A stretch of 64,000 nucleotides of DNA, taken from Aestuariivita sp. (GTDB taxonomy: Bacteria > Pseudomonadota > Alphaproteobacteria > Rhodobacterales > Rhodobacteraceae). The stretch spans positions 42,147 to 106,146 of the forward strand of contig NZ_JAAWWD010000038.1 in NCBI RefSeq assembly GCF_021404545.1, read 5' to 3'. Below, piece after piece: positions 1 to 8,281 of this stretch. The notes beneath the pieces were generated by a model that did no database searches, was not told the DNA's origin, and saw only the letters and a list, made by a program, of their open reading frames with translations. Made by a program: the position numbers and the translations under genes. Position 1 is the first letter of the stretch, and every line of letters starts with the position of its first letter.

Positions 1-2
1 AA

Positions 3-314
3 CTGATCGAGTTGGCGGGCGGGCGCGATGTGTTCGCTGGACTGCGCCGGGAACAGGGCGCCAAGGCGCGGATCCTCGACCCGCAGCAGGTGATCGAGGC
101 GCGCCCTGATGTGATCCTGGCCTCCTGGTGCGGCAAGAAAGTCCGCCCCGAAAAGATCGCCGCGCGCCCAGGGTGGGATGTCATCCCCGCCGTGGCGACG
201 GGACGGATCGTCGAGATCAAGTCGCCCCTCATCCTCCAGCCCGGGCCCGCGGCCCTGACCGATGGGCTCGATGCGATCGAGGCGGCGCTTTGGAAGGTAA
301 GGAAGGACACATGA
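3..314 (+). CDS. Periplasmic cobalamin/metal-type ABC substrate-binding protein, C-terminal part
   Basis: The reading frame is open from the left window edge, so only the last 103 residues or so are present. The sequence matches the C-terminal lobe of the BtuF/TroA-type binding-protein family: the opening IELAGGRDVF stretch, then PDVILASWCGKK, then a VKSP-like IVEIKSPLILQPGPA segment and a final helix. Such proteins capture vitamin B12 or iron chelates in the periplasm and pass them to an ABC permease. The ligand cannot be told from this fragment. Nothing downstream on the same strand belongs to an importer, so its permease and ATPase genes probably lie to the left. Family assignment is fairly sure; cobalamin as substrate is inference. 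Confidence 0.7.
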   Translation: MIELAGGRDVFAGLRREQGAKARILDPQQVIEARPDVILASWCGKKVRPEKIAARPGWDVIPAVATGRIVEIKSPLILQPGPAALTDGLDAIEAALWKVRKDT

Positions 315-478
315 TCCCCCCATTTTGCGCGTCGAACAGTCGCGCTGAAAACGGTGAGGCCTACCGGGCGTCACCCAAGCCCGCCCAAAGACCCAGGTGC
401 CCCCGCAAAACAGTGCGTCCGCCGCCGCTTGCACCCCTGCCTCCGATAGGCTAGCGACGAGCGCGTCTAAGAGGAGCC

Positions 479-706
479 ATGGCCATGATATTCGAGCTGA
501 TCATATGGGTCGGAGTCGCGCTTTCCCTCGTCGGTCTGGCGGGGCTGATCTGGTCGATCGTTCGCGTAGCTCGCGCACGGCGCACCCTGACCGAGGACGC
601 CGCCTTGCGCGCGGAGATACAAAAAGCGCTCCCACTGAATTTGGGAGCGCTGCTCTTGTCGGTGCTGGGTTTGATGATGGTTGTCCTGGGGATCTTCCTG
701 GGCTGA
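479..706 (+). CDS. Small two-helix membrane protein of unknown function
   Basis: A 75-residue protein with a hydrophobic segment at residues 4-26 (IFELIIWVGVALSLVGLAGL) and another at about 52-74 (LGALLLSVLGLMMVVLGIF), joined by a charged, arginine-rich linker that should lie in the cytoplasm. A GAGGAG ribosome-binding site sits just upstream of the ATG. I do not recognise a named family. The gene ends two bases before the end of the convergent small gene at 709-924. Coding status is supported by the ribosome-binding site and the clean alternation of hydrophobic and charged segments. Confidence 0.6.
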   Translation: MAMIFELIIWVGVALSLVGLAGLIWSIVRVARARRTLTEDAALRAEIQKALPLNLGALLLSVLGLMMVVLGIFLG

Positions 707-708
707 TC

Positions 709-924
709 TCAGACCGGTACGTTGTCGAACCGGGCTTCGATCACTTCATCAATCAGTTCCGCATTCAGCTTTTGCAGGCGGCGCGGCACCGCCACGCCAT
801 CAGCCTCGAGATGGATCAGGATTTTCTGCAACTGAGGCTGCAAAGACAATCGGCCAGTCGGACTGGCATTCGCGATCTTTGCTTCGAGCGATTCTGCGTG
901 GACTGTAAGTTCATGCGTCGTCAT
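709..924 (-). CDS. Conserved-looking small hypothetical protein
   Basis: A 71-residue soluble protein beginning MTTHELTVHAESLEAKIAN, rich in charged helices, with no membrane segment. A strong GGAGG ribosome-binding site lies seven bases before the ATG when read on the minus strand. Small acidic proteins of this appearance are common in Rhodobacterales, but I cannot name a family or function. It converges on the small membrane-protein gene at 479-706 with almost no gap, so the two transcripts probably terminate across each other. Confidence 0.6.
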   Translation of the reverse strand: MTTHELTVHAESLEAKIANASPTGRLSLQPQLQKILIHLEADGVAVPRRLQKLNAELIDEVIEARFDNVPV

Positions 925-1096
925 ACGGTCATCCTCCCAGATGTGTGAACCTTACTAGACATGCCAACATCACAAAGATAAGACGGACGCCGCCGATTTG
1001 GAGAGTGATCTGCCCTTTCGGCAGGACTCTGCCCGAAATTCCCGCACGAACGCTCCGTCCTCCTAAAAATACATCTATCCGAGAATGGCGGATCAT

Positions 1097-1116
1097 GCAT
1101 TGATATGTGTCAATGC
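1097..1116. promoter_or_regulatory. FNR-type palindrome upstream of the metallo-hydrolase gene
   Basis: GCATTGA at 1097-1103 and TCAATGC at 1110-1116 form a perfect inverted repeat with six bases between. Within it TTGAT (1100-1104), four bases, then GTCAA (1109-1113) match nine of the ten fixed positions of the FNR consensus TTGAT-N4-ATCAA. It lies about 70 bases before the ATG at 1186, a normal activator position. A Crp/FNR relative (FnrL, Dnr or NnrR type) is the likely binder; which one cannot be told from one site. Confidence 0.5.
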
Positions 1117-1185
1117 GGTGCATCGGGCCGCAAGCTACGCATCCGGTCGCGGCACAATGCGGCTCCGAAATTCAGGGAGAATCCA

Positions 1186-2049
1186 ATGACCCCACTCGTC
1201 AAGGCATTTTTCGATCCGGCCACCAACACGGTATCGTATGTGGTCCGTCCGCCAGAAGGGCACGCGGCTGCGGTGATCGACAGTGTGCTGGATTTTGATC
1301 ACGCTTCGGGCCGGACCAACACTGCGTCGGCAGATGCAATCGTCGCCTATATCGAGGCCGAGGGCCTCAAGACCGAATGGGTGCTGGAAACCCACGTCCA
1401 CGCCGATCACCTGTCGGCCGCGCCCTATCTGCAAGAGAGGCTGGGCGGCAAGATCGGCATCGGGCATCAGATCACCGTGGTTCAGGACACCTTTGGCAAG
1501 ATCTTTAACGAAGGCACCGAGTTTCAGCGCGATGGCTCGCAATTCGATGCGCTGTTCCGCGAAGGCGACATCTTTCATATTGGCCAGATGCGCGCCGATG
1601 TCATGCACACGCCCGGCCACACGCCCGCCTGCATGACCTATGTGATCGGCGACGCGGCATTTGTGGGCGACACGCTCTTTATGCCCGATTTCGGCACCGC
1701 GCGCTGCGACTTCCCGGGTGGATCCTCCGAGGATCTCTATCGTTCGATCCAGAAAATCCTGGCCCTGCCCGATCAGACTCGGATTTTCGTTGGCCATGAC
1801 TACAAAGCGCCCGGGCGCGATGAGTTCGCCTGGGAGACCACCGTGGGCGAGCAAAAGGCGTTGAATGTCCATATCGGTCAGGGTCGCCCGATCGAGGATT
1901 TCGTGCATATGCGCGACGCGCGCGACGCCACGCTGGGCATGCCGCGGCTGATCCTGCCGTCGTTGCAGGTGAACATGCGCGCAGGCCACATGCCGCCCGC
2001 CGATGAACACGGCGATGTCTTTCTCAAGGTGCCGGTCAACAAGCTTTAG
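1186..2049 (+). CDS. MBL-fold metallo-hydrolase, persulfide-dioxygenase-like
   Basis: A 287-residue metallo-beta-lactamase-fold protein. Metal ligands are visible: THVHADH at residues 69-75 (His70, His72, Asp74, His75), His145 in MHTPGHTPAC and Asp162 in FVGDTLF. The TARCDFPGGS segment after the third motif is typical of the ETHE1/Blh branch, which oxidises glutathione persulfide and so links sulfide detoxification to sulfite. I chose the ATG at 1186, preceded by AGGGAGA, rather than the in-frame ATG 27 codons earlier, because the extra residues look non-native. The neighbour at 2278 is a TIGR01244 protein, a domain fused to or encoded beside this enzyme in Blh-type sulfur loci. An FNR-like site lies upstream. 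Confidence 0.85.
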   Translation: MTPLVKAFFDPATNTVSYVVRPPEGHAAAVIDSVLDFDHASGRTNTASADAIVAYIEAEGLKTEWVLETHVHADHLSAAPYLQERLGGKIGIGHQITVVQDTFGKIFNEGTEFQRDGSQFDALFREGDIFHIGQMRADVMHTPGHTPACMTYVIGDAAFVGDTLFMPDFGTARCDFPGGSSEDLYRSIQKILALPDQTRIFVGHDYKAPGRDEFAWETTVGEQKALNVHIGQGRPIEDFVHMRDARDATLGMPRLILPSLQVNMRAGHMPPADEHGDVFLKVPVNKL

Positions 2050-2277
2050 ACCCAGCCTGGGGCGAACGCGCCCGGGCGAACTGCCCGCCGACAGTCGGCA
2101 CCTCGGCCATGCGCTGCGCGCTGATATCGGACAGACACACACCCGCCCCTTTGGACGGCACCGAGTTCCCGCTGCGCGGATATCTGGGCGTCGTCCTGGT
2201 GACTTTGCGGCCCGGGCGACCGGCGACAGCCGCAGCGATGGCTGGACAGCCTTGCCAGGCCCGCTTAAGAAATGCCC

Positions 2278-2709
2278 ATGGATATACGACCGCTCACCCC
2301 CCGTTACGCCGTCTCACCCCAAATCGACCCACAGGATCTGACCGCGATCGCTGAGGCCGGTTTCACCACCGTGATCTGCAATCGGCCCGACGCCGAAGTC
2401 CCACCAAGCCATCAGGCTGCGGCCATCGCTGCCGCCGCCCAGGAGGCGGGGCTGACCTTCGAGGTCCTGGAAATCACGCATCAGTCCATGACCCCGGACG
2501 CCGTGGCGCGTCAGCGCGACATGATCGCCCAATCGGACGGGCCGGTTCTGGCCTATTGCGCCTCGGGCACCCGCTGTTCCGTGATCTGGGCCCTTGGGGC
2601 CGTCGGAGAGATGCCGGTCGATGATGTGATCGAGACCGCCCGACGCGCAGGTTATACGCTCGACAATCTGCGCCCCACGCTGGAGCAAGCGGCCAAGCAC
2701 GGAACGTAG
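2278..2709 (+). CDS. TIGR01244 (DUF442) family sulfur-transferase/phosphatase-like protein
   Basis: A 143-residue protein with the N-terminus MDIRPLTPRYAVSPQI that is typical for the family, which is why I prefer this ATG to the one two codons earlier. The active-site loop reads YCASGTRCSVIW, with Cys94 followed by Arg99 as in cysteine-phosphatase and rhodanese-like loops. The family is annotated as sulfur transferase by context rather than by direct biochemistry. The preceding gene is a persulfide-dioxygenase-like hydrolase, and the same two domains are fused in Blh proteins of related bacteria. A role in sulfide or persulfide metabolism is inference. The 228 bases between the two genes hold no other convincing gene. 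Confidence 0.8.
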   Translation: MDIRPLTPRYAVSPQIDPQDLTAIAEAGFTTVICNRPDAEVPPSHQAAAIAAAAQEAGLTFEVLEITHQSMTPDAVARQRDMIAQSDGPVLAYCASGTRCSVIWALGAVGEMPVDDVIETARRAGYTLDNLRPTLEQAAKHGT

Positions 2710-3349
2710 GGCGACGGCATCGCACGACGCCGAACCTCACCCCGAACCCCGCTCTGGCTGACGCCATGACCTGGCGAAATCGGAGCCCCAAACCCCAATT
2801 GCATGCTGGGCGTCATAGGTCTTGTGCAAAGTCGGTATGACCCCCAGGTCTGGCGCGTGCCTGCTGACGACGCACCCCATAACGGGGTCGGCTTTGTTGG
2901 CACCGCTGGAACGGACTTTAGGGTCCGGTTGATCATGCGGCATTGGCCGACCTGGACACCTACAGCAGATCTCGGGCCCGCAACAGGGCTCAACAAAGCG
3001 GCTGTTCGGAACATGACTGCCCGCCTCCCGGCGTTCAGCCATGTCCGTCCTGTGGCATTTTGCGATCTGCTCTATCCCGTAGAACCCGGATCGGCCTCCG
3101 CGCGCGGGATATCGGTGATCAGCCAGCCGTGCCGCCAGCGTGTCAACGACAACTGCCGCCAGTTCCGCGACAGGCATGGGGTGATGAACCAGGTGACTGA
3201 CCTCTGACCTCTGACCTCTGACCTCTGACCTCTGACCTCTGACCTCTGACCTCTGACCTCTGACCTCTGACCAGCGCAGTATGCGGGTGCTGTCAACTGC
3301 CGGCGGAGCGCCACCCCTGCTCATTTCACATCAAGAACTGCGGCCTCTC
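2710..3349. other. 640-base gap without a supported gene
   Basis: Several long open frames cross this stretch on both strands, but none has a ribosome-binding site or a recognisable family, and their composition (Arg, Pro, Ser, Cys rich) is that of non-coding GC-rich DNA. The long minus-strand frame runs through the heptamer repeat at 3198-3272. I could not identify a transposase remnant here. Confidence 0.6.
3198..3272. repeat. Tandem heptamer repeat, TGACCTC x 10.7
   Basis: Ten complete, identical copies of TGACCTC run from 3198 to 3267 and a partial eleventh (TGACC) ends at 3272. No copy carries a substitution. Because seven is not a multiple of three, each strand reads in every frame as a repeating heptapeptide (SEVRGQR on the minus strand), which creates misleading open frames. 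The perfect identity implies recent expansion by slippage or gene-conversion-like copying. Confidence 0.97.
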
Positions 3350-4639
3350 TCAGCCCTCCCCCGTTTCGTCGGGTGTCGCCAAATCCGCATTCAGATCGAG
3401 TGGCGCCGACGCAAACTCCGACATGTCGAGACCGGAGCCCGGGAAATCGGAACCCGGACCCGAGGCCAGATCGTCGGCAGAGAGGCCCGCAAGCTCGGTG
3501 ATCTGCTCGGCCGCCTCTTGGGGTGAAAGACTGGCCAGGGCGTCGGCGTCAATGTCGCCGTCCAACGGTGGAAAGGCCGCCCCATCCGGCTGGGTGTCCA
3601 TCATCGGGAATCCGCCATCCGGTTGGGTGTCCATCATCGGGAGTCCGCCATCCGGCTCTGCCAGGTCGGACGGGAGCGGCGCGCCCGCACCTGACGGAGA
3701 GGCCAGCGGGTCGAAGGCCAGCTCGCGCGCCTCGGAGGCGGCGCGCGGGATCGACTGGGCCGACATCAGACGCACCGCGCGGCTGCCATTCATCTGGCCC
3801 AGCCGTCCACGCGCAACGGGCCGTCCGCCGATTGTGACCAGCGCGGTATCGTCGAGCCTGTCGCGCGGCAATGGCAGGCTGTCACCGACACGCAGCGCGT
3901 TGAGTTCGCTGACCGGCAGGCTGATGCGGGCCAGAACCGCCTGAACCTCGGCGGGCACCTCCAGCATGGGGCTTTCGGCGGCGCGCTCCGCATCGGCGTC
4001 GGTTCTGGCTCCGGGGGCGGCATGCTCCTCATCCGCGTCCGGCAAAGCCAGCACAATCTCGGCCTGGCGGCGGCCCAGCGCGATGTCCAGCGTCAGCCAA
4101 AACAGCCGGTATCGCTGTGCGCGCAGGCCCAGCATCATGCTGCGCACATCCTCCCCACGGGCGCCGAACCGGATTGCACGAAAACAGGTCTGATCGATCT
4201 CGGCCTCGGCCAGAGCGGCCGCCCGTGACAGCACCCCTTCAAGGAGCGGCGCGCACATGGCCGCATCGGTATCCGTGAACGGGCGTGGAACCGGAGTGCT
4301 GTCGGAAACCATCCCCATCGTCTGTTGCTGGATGAGCGAGGAGACCAGCGGCAGCGAGACGGTCGCCGCACCGGTCTGACCCTCCGGGCAATCCAGCACA
4401 ATCAGCAAATCGTCATCCGACATCACATCGGCCATATCTTCGGGCACCATCCTCTGCTGACGGATCCCGGCGACACCGAGCGCCATATCAAACAGATCGT
4501 CGCCCGCGCGCGCCACCGACAAGCGCAATGCCCTGAGCGCCGTCATCTCGCGACCGGCGCTGTTGCTTTGCGCTTCGGCCAGCTTGCGCTTGAGTGTCGC
4601 GGTCACGCCCGTCCGTCCTGCTTTCTGGGTCATACTCAT
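3350..4639 (-). CDS. FliM/FliN-type SpoA-domain protein
   Basis: About 429 residues from the ATG at 4639; an earlier in-frame ATG at 4753 would add 38 residues but the sequence TQKAGRTGVTATLKRK fits better as a natural N-terminus. No strong ribosome-binding site decides it. A helical middle part with FliM-like features (residues roughly 50-200) precedes a SpoA domain, seen as PAEVQAVLARISLPVSELNA and then VTIGGRPVARGRLGQMNGS. The C-terminal 120 residues are acidic, low-complexity and contain a duplicated 11-residue unit ending MMDTQPDG. SpoA domains build the flagellar C-ring or secretion sorting platforms. No flagellar gene is nearby; it follows the transporter-fused kinase gene on the same strand with a gap of about 160 bases. 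Confidence 0.72.
   Translation of the reverse strand: MSMTQKAGRTGVTATLKRKLAEAQSNSAGREMTALRALRLSVARAGDDLFDMALGVAGIRQQRMVPEDMADVMSDDDLLIVLDCPEGQTGAATVSLPLVSSLIQQQTMGMVSDSTPVPRPFTDTDAAMCAPLLEGVLSRAAALAEAEIDQTCFRAIRFGARGEDVRSMMLGLRAQRYRLFWLTLDIALGRRQAEIVLALPDADEEHAAPGARTDADAERAAESPMLEVPAEVQAVLARISLPVSELNALRVGDSLPLPRDRLDDTALVTIGGRPVARGRLGQMNGSRAVRLMSAQSIPRAASEARELAFDPLASPSGAGAPLPSDLAEPDGGLPMMDTQPDGGFPMMDTQPDGAAFPPLDGDIDADALASLSPQEAAEQITELAGLSADDLASGPGSDFPGSGLDMSEFASAPLDLNADLATPDETGEG
3582..3657. repeat. 33-bp in-frame tandem repeat inside the SpoA-protein gene
   Basis: Two near-identical 33-bp units lie at 3582-3614 and 3615-3647, and ten bases of a third follow. They differ at only a few positions. 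Each encodes 11 residues around PMMDTQPDG, so copy-number change would keep the frame and alter only the length of the acidic tail. Confidence 0.85.
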
Positions 4640-4802
4640 CCGGTCGGCGCCCGCCATCGTCGACGCGCGCACCAGCTCACTTCCGAGAGATAGCGCGGAA
4701 TTGGTTAAGAATGCCTCTACACCAGAGCGGCCAGACCTGAATTGGGCGCCCATGCCCGCTGCCCCAAGCGGTGCCCGGCCAAAGACTTGAGCGCTGGCGC
4801 CG

Positions 4803-7481
4803 CTATTGCGCGGCCATGGCCCCTTCCATCGGCAGGATCACCCGGAACGCACCGCCGGAATGGCCGTCCAGATAGAGAATATCGCCGCCCAGACGCTCCA
4901 TGATCTCGCGGCAGATGGCCAATCCCAGCCCAGCGCCCCCGGCCTTGTCACCACTGACCCGGGCGAATTTTTCAAACACTAGCGCACGGGCATCGCGCGG
5001 CACACCACTTCCGTTGTCGAGAAAATCCACCGTCAAACGGTCTCCCAGGGCGCGTACGCGAATCGTCAGTTCAGGCTGCGGCGCATCGCAATACTTGCGC
5101 GCGTTCGAGATCAGGTTGATGAATACCTGTGCCAATCGGTCGAGATCGGACCGGATGGCGATGCCCTCGTCTTCGGCGCGCCGATGCACCGTGATCCGGT
5201 CCGACGATCCCGCAAGTGCCGCCGACAGCGCCCGGTCCAGCACATGGCCCAGAGTGCCGCCCCGGGTGTTGAGGCTGACCTGTCCGCTTTCCAGCACGCT
5301 GAGATCCAGCAGATCGTCCAAGAGCCGCGTCAGGCGCAGCGCCTCGTCGTGAATGACACCGGCATAGCGCTCCTTTTCATCGCCGCTCAGCCCCGCCTCG
5401 TCGCGCAAAATCTCCGAGAAGGCGCGGATCGAGGTCATCGGTGTGCGCAGCTCATGGCTGACCTGGCTCAGAAACGCATCTTTTTGCAATGAAATCTGGG
5501 TGAGTTTTTCATTGGCCTCGCGCAGCTTGGCGGCGGTGCGGGTCAACTCGGCCGATTTGGTCTCAAGCTGGCTGGAATACTCCAGCATCTGGGCGGATTC
5601 GTCGGCCACAGCCATAAGGTCCTGGACCGACACTGCCGAGCCGCCGACGATCTGCCCAACCATCGCATGCGCGGTCGCGGTACCGACCGATCCGCTCAAC
5701 TCCCGCTCCAGCGTATCGACAAAGGACGGCGTCGGTTCGGGCAATTGCCCGCGTGCGCCCTGTTTGGCGGCCTCGCGCTGAAACAGGGCGCGGGCCTCTT
5801 CGGGCCCCAGTATCCGCTGCGCCATGATCATCAGATCCTCGCTCTGGGCCACCGATCCGGTCCAGCCGCGCGGCCCCATGGAATGATCGAACACATTCAC
5901 GAACTGGGCGCCTTGCAGACGCTCGACCGGATTGGGAAAGGTCATCATCGACACCGCGATAAAGGCGGCAGTGTTCAGGCTCAGGCTCCAGAGTGCCGAA
6001 TGCACGATAGGATCCAGGCCTGTGATGCCGAACAAGCCATAGGGCCTCAACCAGCCAATCCCAAAGGGGCCGTCGGTCATCACCGAGGCGGCCAGCGCCC
6101 CATCCGCGCCAAACCCCGGCAGTAAGAGCGTATAGATCCACAAGGCAAACCCGATGCTCAGCCCGGTCAGGGCCCCCGCCCGCGTCGCCCCGCGCCAAAA
6201 CAGGCCCCCCACCAGTGCAGGCAGGATCTGGGCGATCCCGGCAAAGGCGATCAGACCGATCGCCGCCAGCGCCGCACCGCCGCCGGAGAGGCGATAATAG
6301 AAATACCCCAACATCAAGATAACGACGATTGCCACCCGGCGGGAGATCAGCACCACATTGCGGACATCCCCGGAAATCGAGGCCCCACGCCCGACCTTCG
6401 TCGACAGATAGATCGGCATCACCAAATGGTTCGACACCATGATCGACAGCGCCATCGCCGCCACGATGACCATCGACGTGGCCGAGGAAAACCCGCCGAT
6501 AAAGGCCAGCATCGCCAGCCCTTCATTCCCCTGGCTGAGCGGCAGGCTGAGAACAAAGAGATCAGGGTTCGACCCGGCAGGCATCAGATCGAGCCCCACA
6601 ACCGCAATCGGGATCACAAAGAGGCTGATCAAAAGCAGATAGAGCGGAAAGGCCCAGGCCGCGACGCGCAGATGCCGCTCATCCTCGTTTTCAACCACCA
6701 TCACCTGGAACATGCGTGGCAAGCAGATAATCGCGGCAGCGGCCAGGAGCGTAATCGCGGTCCAGCGGCCGCCATCGACCTCCCATTGCCCGATTTCCGA
6801 GGCGTCTATACGCGCGAGCGTATCGGAAATCCCTCCGGCCAGCCCCCAGACCACAAAGATGCCAACCGCCAAAAGCGCCAAGAGCTTGACCACCGCCTCA
6901 AGCGCAATGGCGATGACCACGCCGTGGTGGCGCTCATTCGCGTCCAGGTTTCGGGTGCCGAACAGGATCGCAAAGACACCCAGGCCAATGGCCGCCCAAA
7001 ACGCGCTCACCGCCTTGGTGCGGGCCACATCGCCTTCGGCAAAGACCGACATCGACAGCGCGATGGATTGCAGTTGCAGCGCGATATAGGGCGTCACGCT
7101 CATCACGCACAGAATGGTCACGCCAATGGCCAGTAGGTTGGATTTGCCATAACGCGAGGACAGCAGGTCGGCGATCGAGGTGACCCTTTGACTGCGTCCG
7201 ATGCGCACCAGTTTGCGCAGCCCCCACCACCAGCCGATCATCACCAGCGTTGGGCCGATATAGATCGTGACATATTCCAGCCCCGAGCGCGCGGCATAAC
7301 CCACCGCGCCATAAAACGTCCAGCCCGTGCAATAGACCGACAGCGACAGCGTATAGATCAGAGGGGAGCGGAGCCATTGGCCACGCCCCATGGCGGCCGC
7401 CCGCTCGGCCAGAGCCGCCACCACGAACAGCAGGGCCACATAGCCCAGGCAAATCGCGACAAGCGTGTTGAGCGACGCCAT
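4803..7481 (-). CDS. Histidine kinase fused to a sodium/solute symporter-like domain (CbrA type)
   Basis: An 892-residue membrane kinase. Residues 1 to about 560 form a solute:sodium symporter-like domain with about a dozen hydrophobic helices (for example SLSVYCTGWTFYGAVGY). A linker with a coiled coil near 620-665 (SQLETKSAELTRTAAKLREA, then ANEKLTQ) leads to the HisKA box SHELRTPMTSIRAFSE with phospho-acceptor His676, and an ATPase domain with FINLISNARKYC (N box), DNGSGVPRD and GAGLGLAICREI (G boxes). It resembles CbrA-type kinases that couple nutrient sensing or transport to gene control. Its ATG directly abuts the TAA of the 102-residue gene upstream, and a single-domain response regulator starts that operon, its likely partner. 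The ligand is unknown. Confidence 0.9.
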   Translation of the reverse strand: MASLNTLVAICLGYVALLFVVAALAERAAAMGRGQWLRSPLIYTLSLSVYCTGWTFYGAVGYAARSGLEYVTIYIGPTLVMIGWWWGLRKLVRIGRSQRVTSIADLLSSRYGKSNLLAIGVTILCVMSVTPYIALQLQSIALSMSVFAEGDVARTKAVSAFWAAIGLGVFAILFGTRNLDANERHHGVVIAIALEAVVKLLALLAVGIFVVWGLAGGISDTLARIDASEIGQWEVDGGRWTAITLLAAAAIICLPRMFQVMVVENEDERHLRVAAWAFPLYLLLISLFVIPIAVVGLDLMPAGSNPDLFVLSLPLSQGNEGLAMLAFIGGFSSATSMVIVAAMALSIMVSNHLVMPIYLSTKVGRGASISGDVRNVVLISRRVAIVVILMLGYFYYRLSGGGAALAAIGLIAFAGIAQILPALVGGLFWRGATRAGALTGLSIGFALWIYTLLLPGFGADGALAASVMTDGPFGIGWLRPYGLFGITGLDPIVHSALWSLSLNTAAFIAVSMMTFPNPVERLQGAQFVNVFDHSMGPRGWTGSVAQSEDLMIMAQRILGPEEARALFQREAAKQGARGQLPEPTPSFVDTLERELSGSVGTATAHAMVGQIVGGSAVSVQDLMAVADESAQMLEYSSQLETKSAELTRTAAKLREANEKLTQISLQKDAFLSQVSHELRTPMTSIRAFSEILRDEAGLSGDEKERYAGVIHDEALRLTRLLDDLLDLSVLESGQVSLNTRGGTLGHVLDRALSAALAGSSDRITVHRRAEDEGIAIRSDLDRLAQVFINLISNARKYCDAPQPELTIRVRALGDRLTVDFLDNGSGVPRDARALVFEKFARVSGDKAGGAGLGLAICREIMERLGGDILYLDGHSGGAFRVILPMEGAMAAQ

Positions 7482-7790
7482 TTATCCCCCGCCATCCCTC
7501 TTGGGCGGCGATTGGGCAGAGGACGCCCGATCAGGCCCCCAGCCGCGGGATTTCAGACCGAACAGGCAGGCCAGCACGATCAGCCCGGCCCAGACCCCAA
7601 AGATATAGAGTACCGCAACCGACATGGGCACCGGATCTCCGGCTGTCGCCGGATCACCGGGCTTGGGCCATAAGAGCGGGATTGCAAACAGCGCCACGCC
7701 CAGTATCGGTAACAGCCGGGCTGCGTCCATGATACGGCGGCGGCGATAGGTTTCACGCTCAAGAAACACCGATGTGCGCCGCGCGCTCAC
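7482..7790 (-). CDS. Small two-helix membrane protein of the kinase operon
   Basis: A 102-residue protein with hydrophobic segments at about residues 24-41 (AARLLPILGVALFAIPLLW) and 56-80 (AVLYIFGVWAGLIVLACLFG) and a basic N-terminus. It overlaps the upstream response-regulator gene by four bases (ATGA) and its stop codon directly precedes the kinase start, so translation of all three is probably coupled. Small membrane proteins of this kind often accompany SSF-domain transporters and kinases; a helper role for the symporter-like domain is inference. Confidence 0.75.
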   Translation of the reverse strand: MSARRTSVFLERETYRRRRIMDAARLLPILGVALFAIPLLWPKPGDPATAGDPVPMSVAVLYIFGVWAGLIVLACLFGLKSRGWGPDRASSAQSPPKRDGGG

Positions 7791-8167
7791 TCCTGCCGCG
7801 CCTCGGCCAGAAGATCGCGCACAGTCTCCAGCACCTCACTGTTGGAAAACGGCTTGGTCATGAAGCGGTTGACCCCGGCCTTTTCAGCCATGTCTCGATC
7901 CCGGCTCTGGCCTCGCGCGGTCAGCATCAGCACCGGCAGGTCGGAGGTGGCGGGGGCGGCGCGCAGATCACGCAGGATGTCCATGCCCGACCGCCCCGGC
8001 AGCATCATGTCAAGAACCACCAGATCGGGCGCGACGCGGATCACCTCTTCGACCGCATCGGCACCATTGGCATGGGTGTGCACGGTCCATCCATCCCGCG
8101 AGAGCAGAAATCGGATGGCTTCGATGATGTTCAGCTCATCTTCGATCAGCAACACCTTGCGGCTCAT
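7787..8167 (-). CDS. Single-domain response regulator (CheY-like receiver)
   Basis: A 126-residue receiver domain with nothing attached. The acidic pocket is at Glu9-Asp10, the phospho-acceptor is Asp53 in LVVLDMMLPG, the switch Thr lies in LMLTARG and the conserved Lys in MTKPFSNSE. Without a DNA-binding output domain it must act by protein contact or as a phosphate relay. It is the first gene of the operon with the small membrane protein and the SSF-kinase, which is its probable phosphodonor. A promoter should lie between 8168 and 8281, a region shared with the 3-prime end of the DUF2083 regulator gene. Confidence 0.92.
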   Translation of the reverse strand: MSRKVLLIEDELNIIEAIRFLLSRDGWTVHTHANGADAVEEVIRVAPDLVVLDMMLPGRSGMDILRDLRAAPATSDLPVLMLTARGQSRDRDMAEKAGVNRFMTKPFSNSEVLETVRDLLAEARQE

Positions 8168-8281
8168 TCGCGTGGTCCCTCCCCTGTTTTCTGGCTGGTT
8201 TGCCGGTCTCCTCCCCGGCGAACCACATCCGTTTCTCGGCTACGGACGGTCAGCAATTTATCTCCAGTTTTCGGTGCCCTG

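Noticed and set aside
929..1123. Minus-strand open frame of 64 codons upstream of the metallo-hydrolase gene
   Set aside because: No ribosome-binding site or family match; it lies over the promoter region and the FNR-type dyad.
1135..2142. Long minus-strand open frame opposite the metallo-hydrolase gene
   Set aside because: Antisense shadow of a well-conserved gene; high GC at third positions opens the opposite frames.
3198..3272. Possible CRISPR-like array
   Set aside because: Units are seven bases with no spacers; it is a simple tandem repeat.
2737..3324. Minus-strand frame through the heptamer repeat, coding for a SEVRGQR repeat protein
   Set aside because: The repeat reads open in all frames because seven is not divisible by three; flanks show no coding signal.
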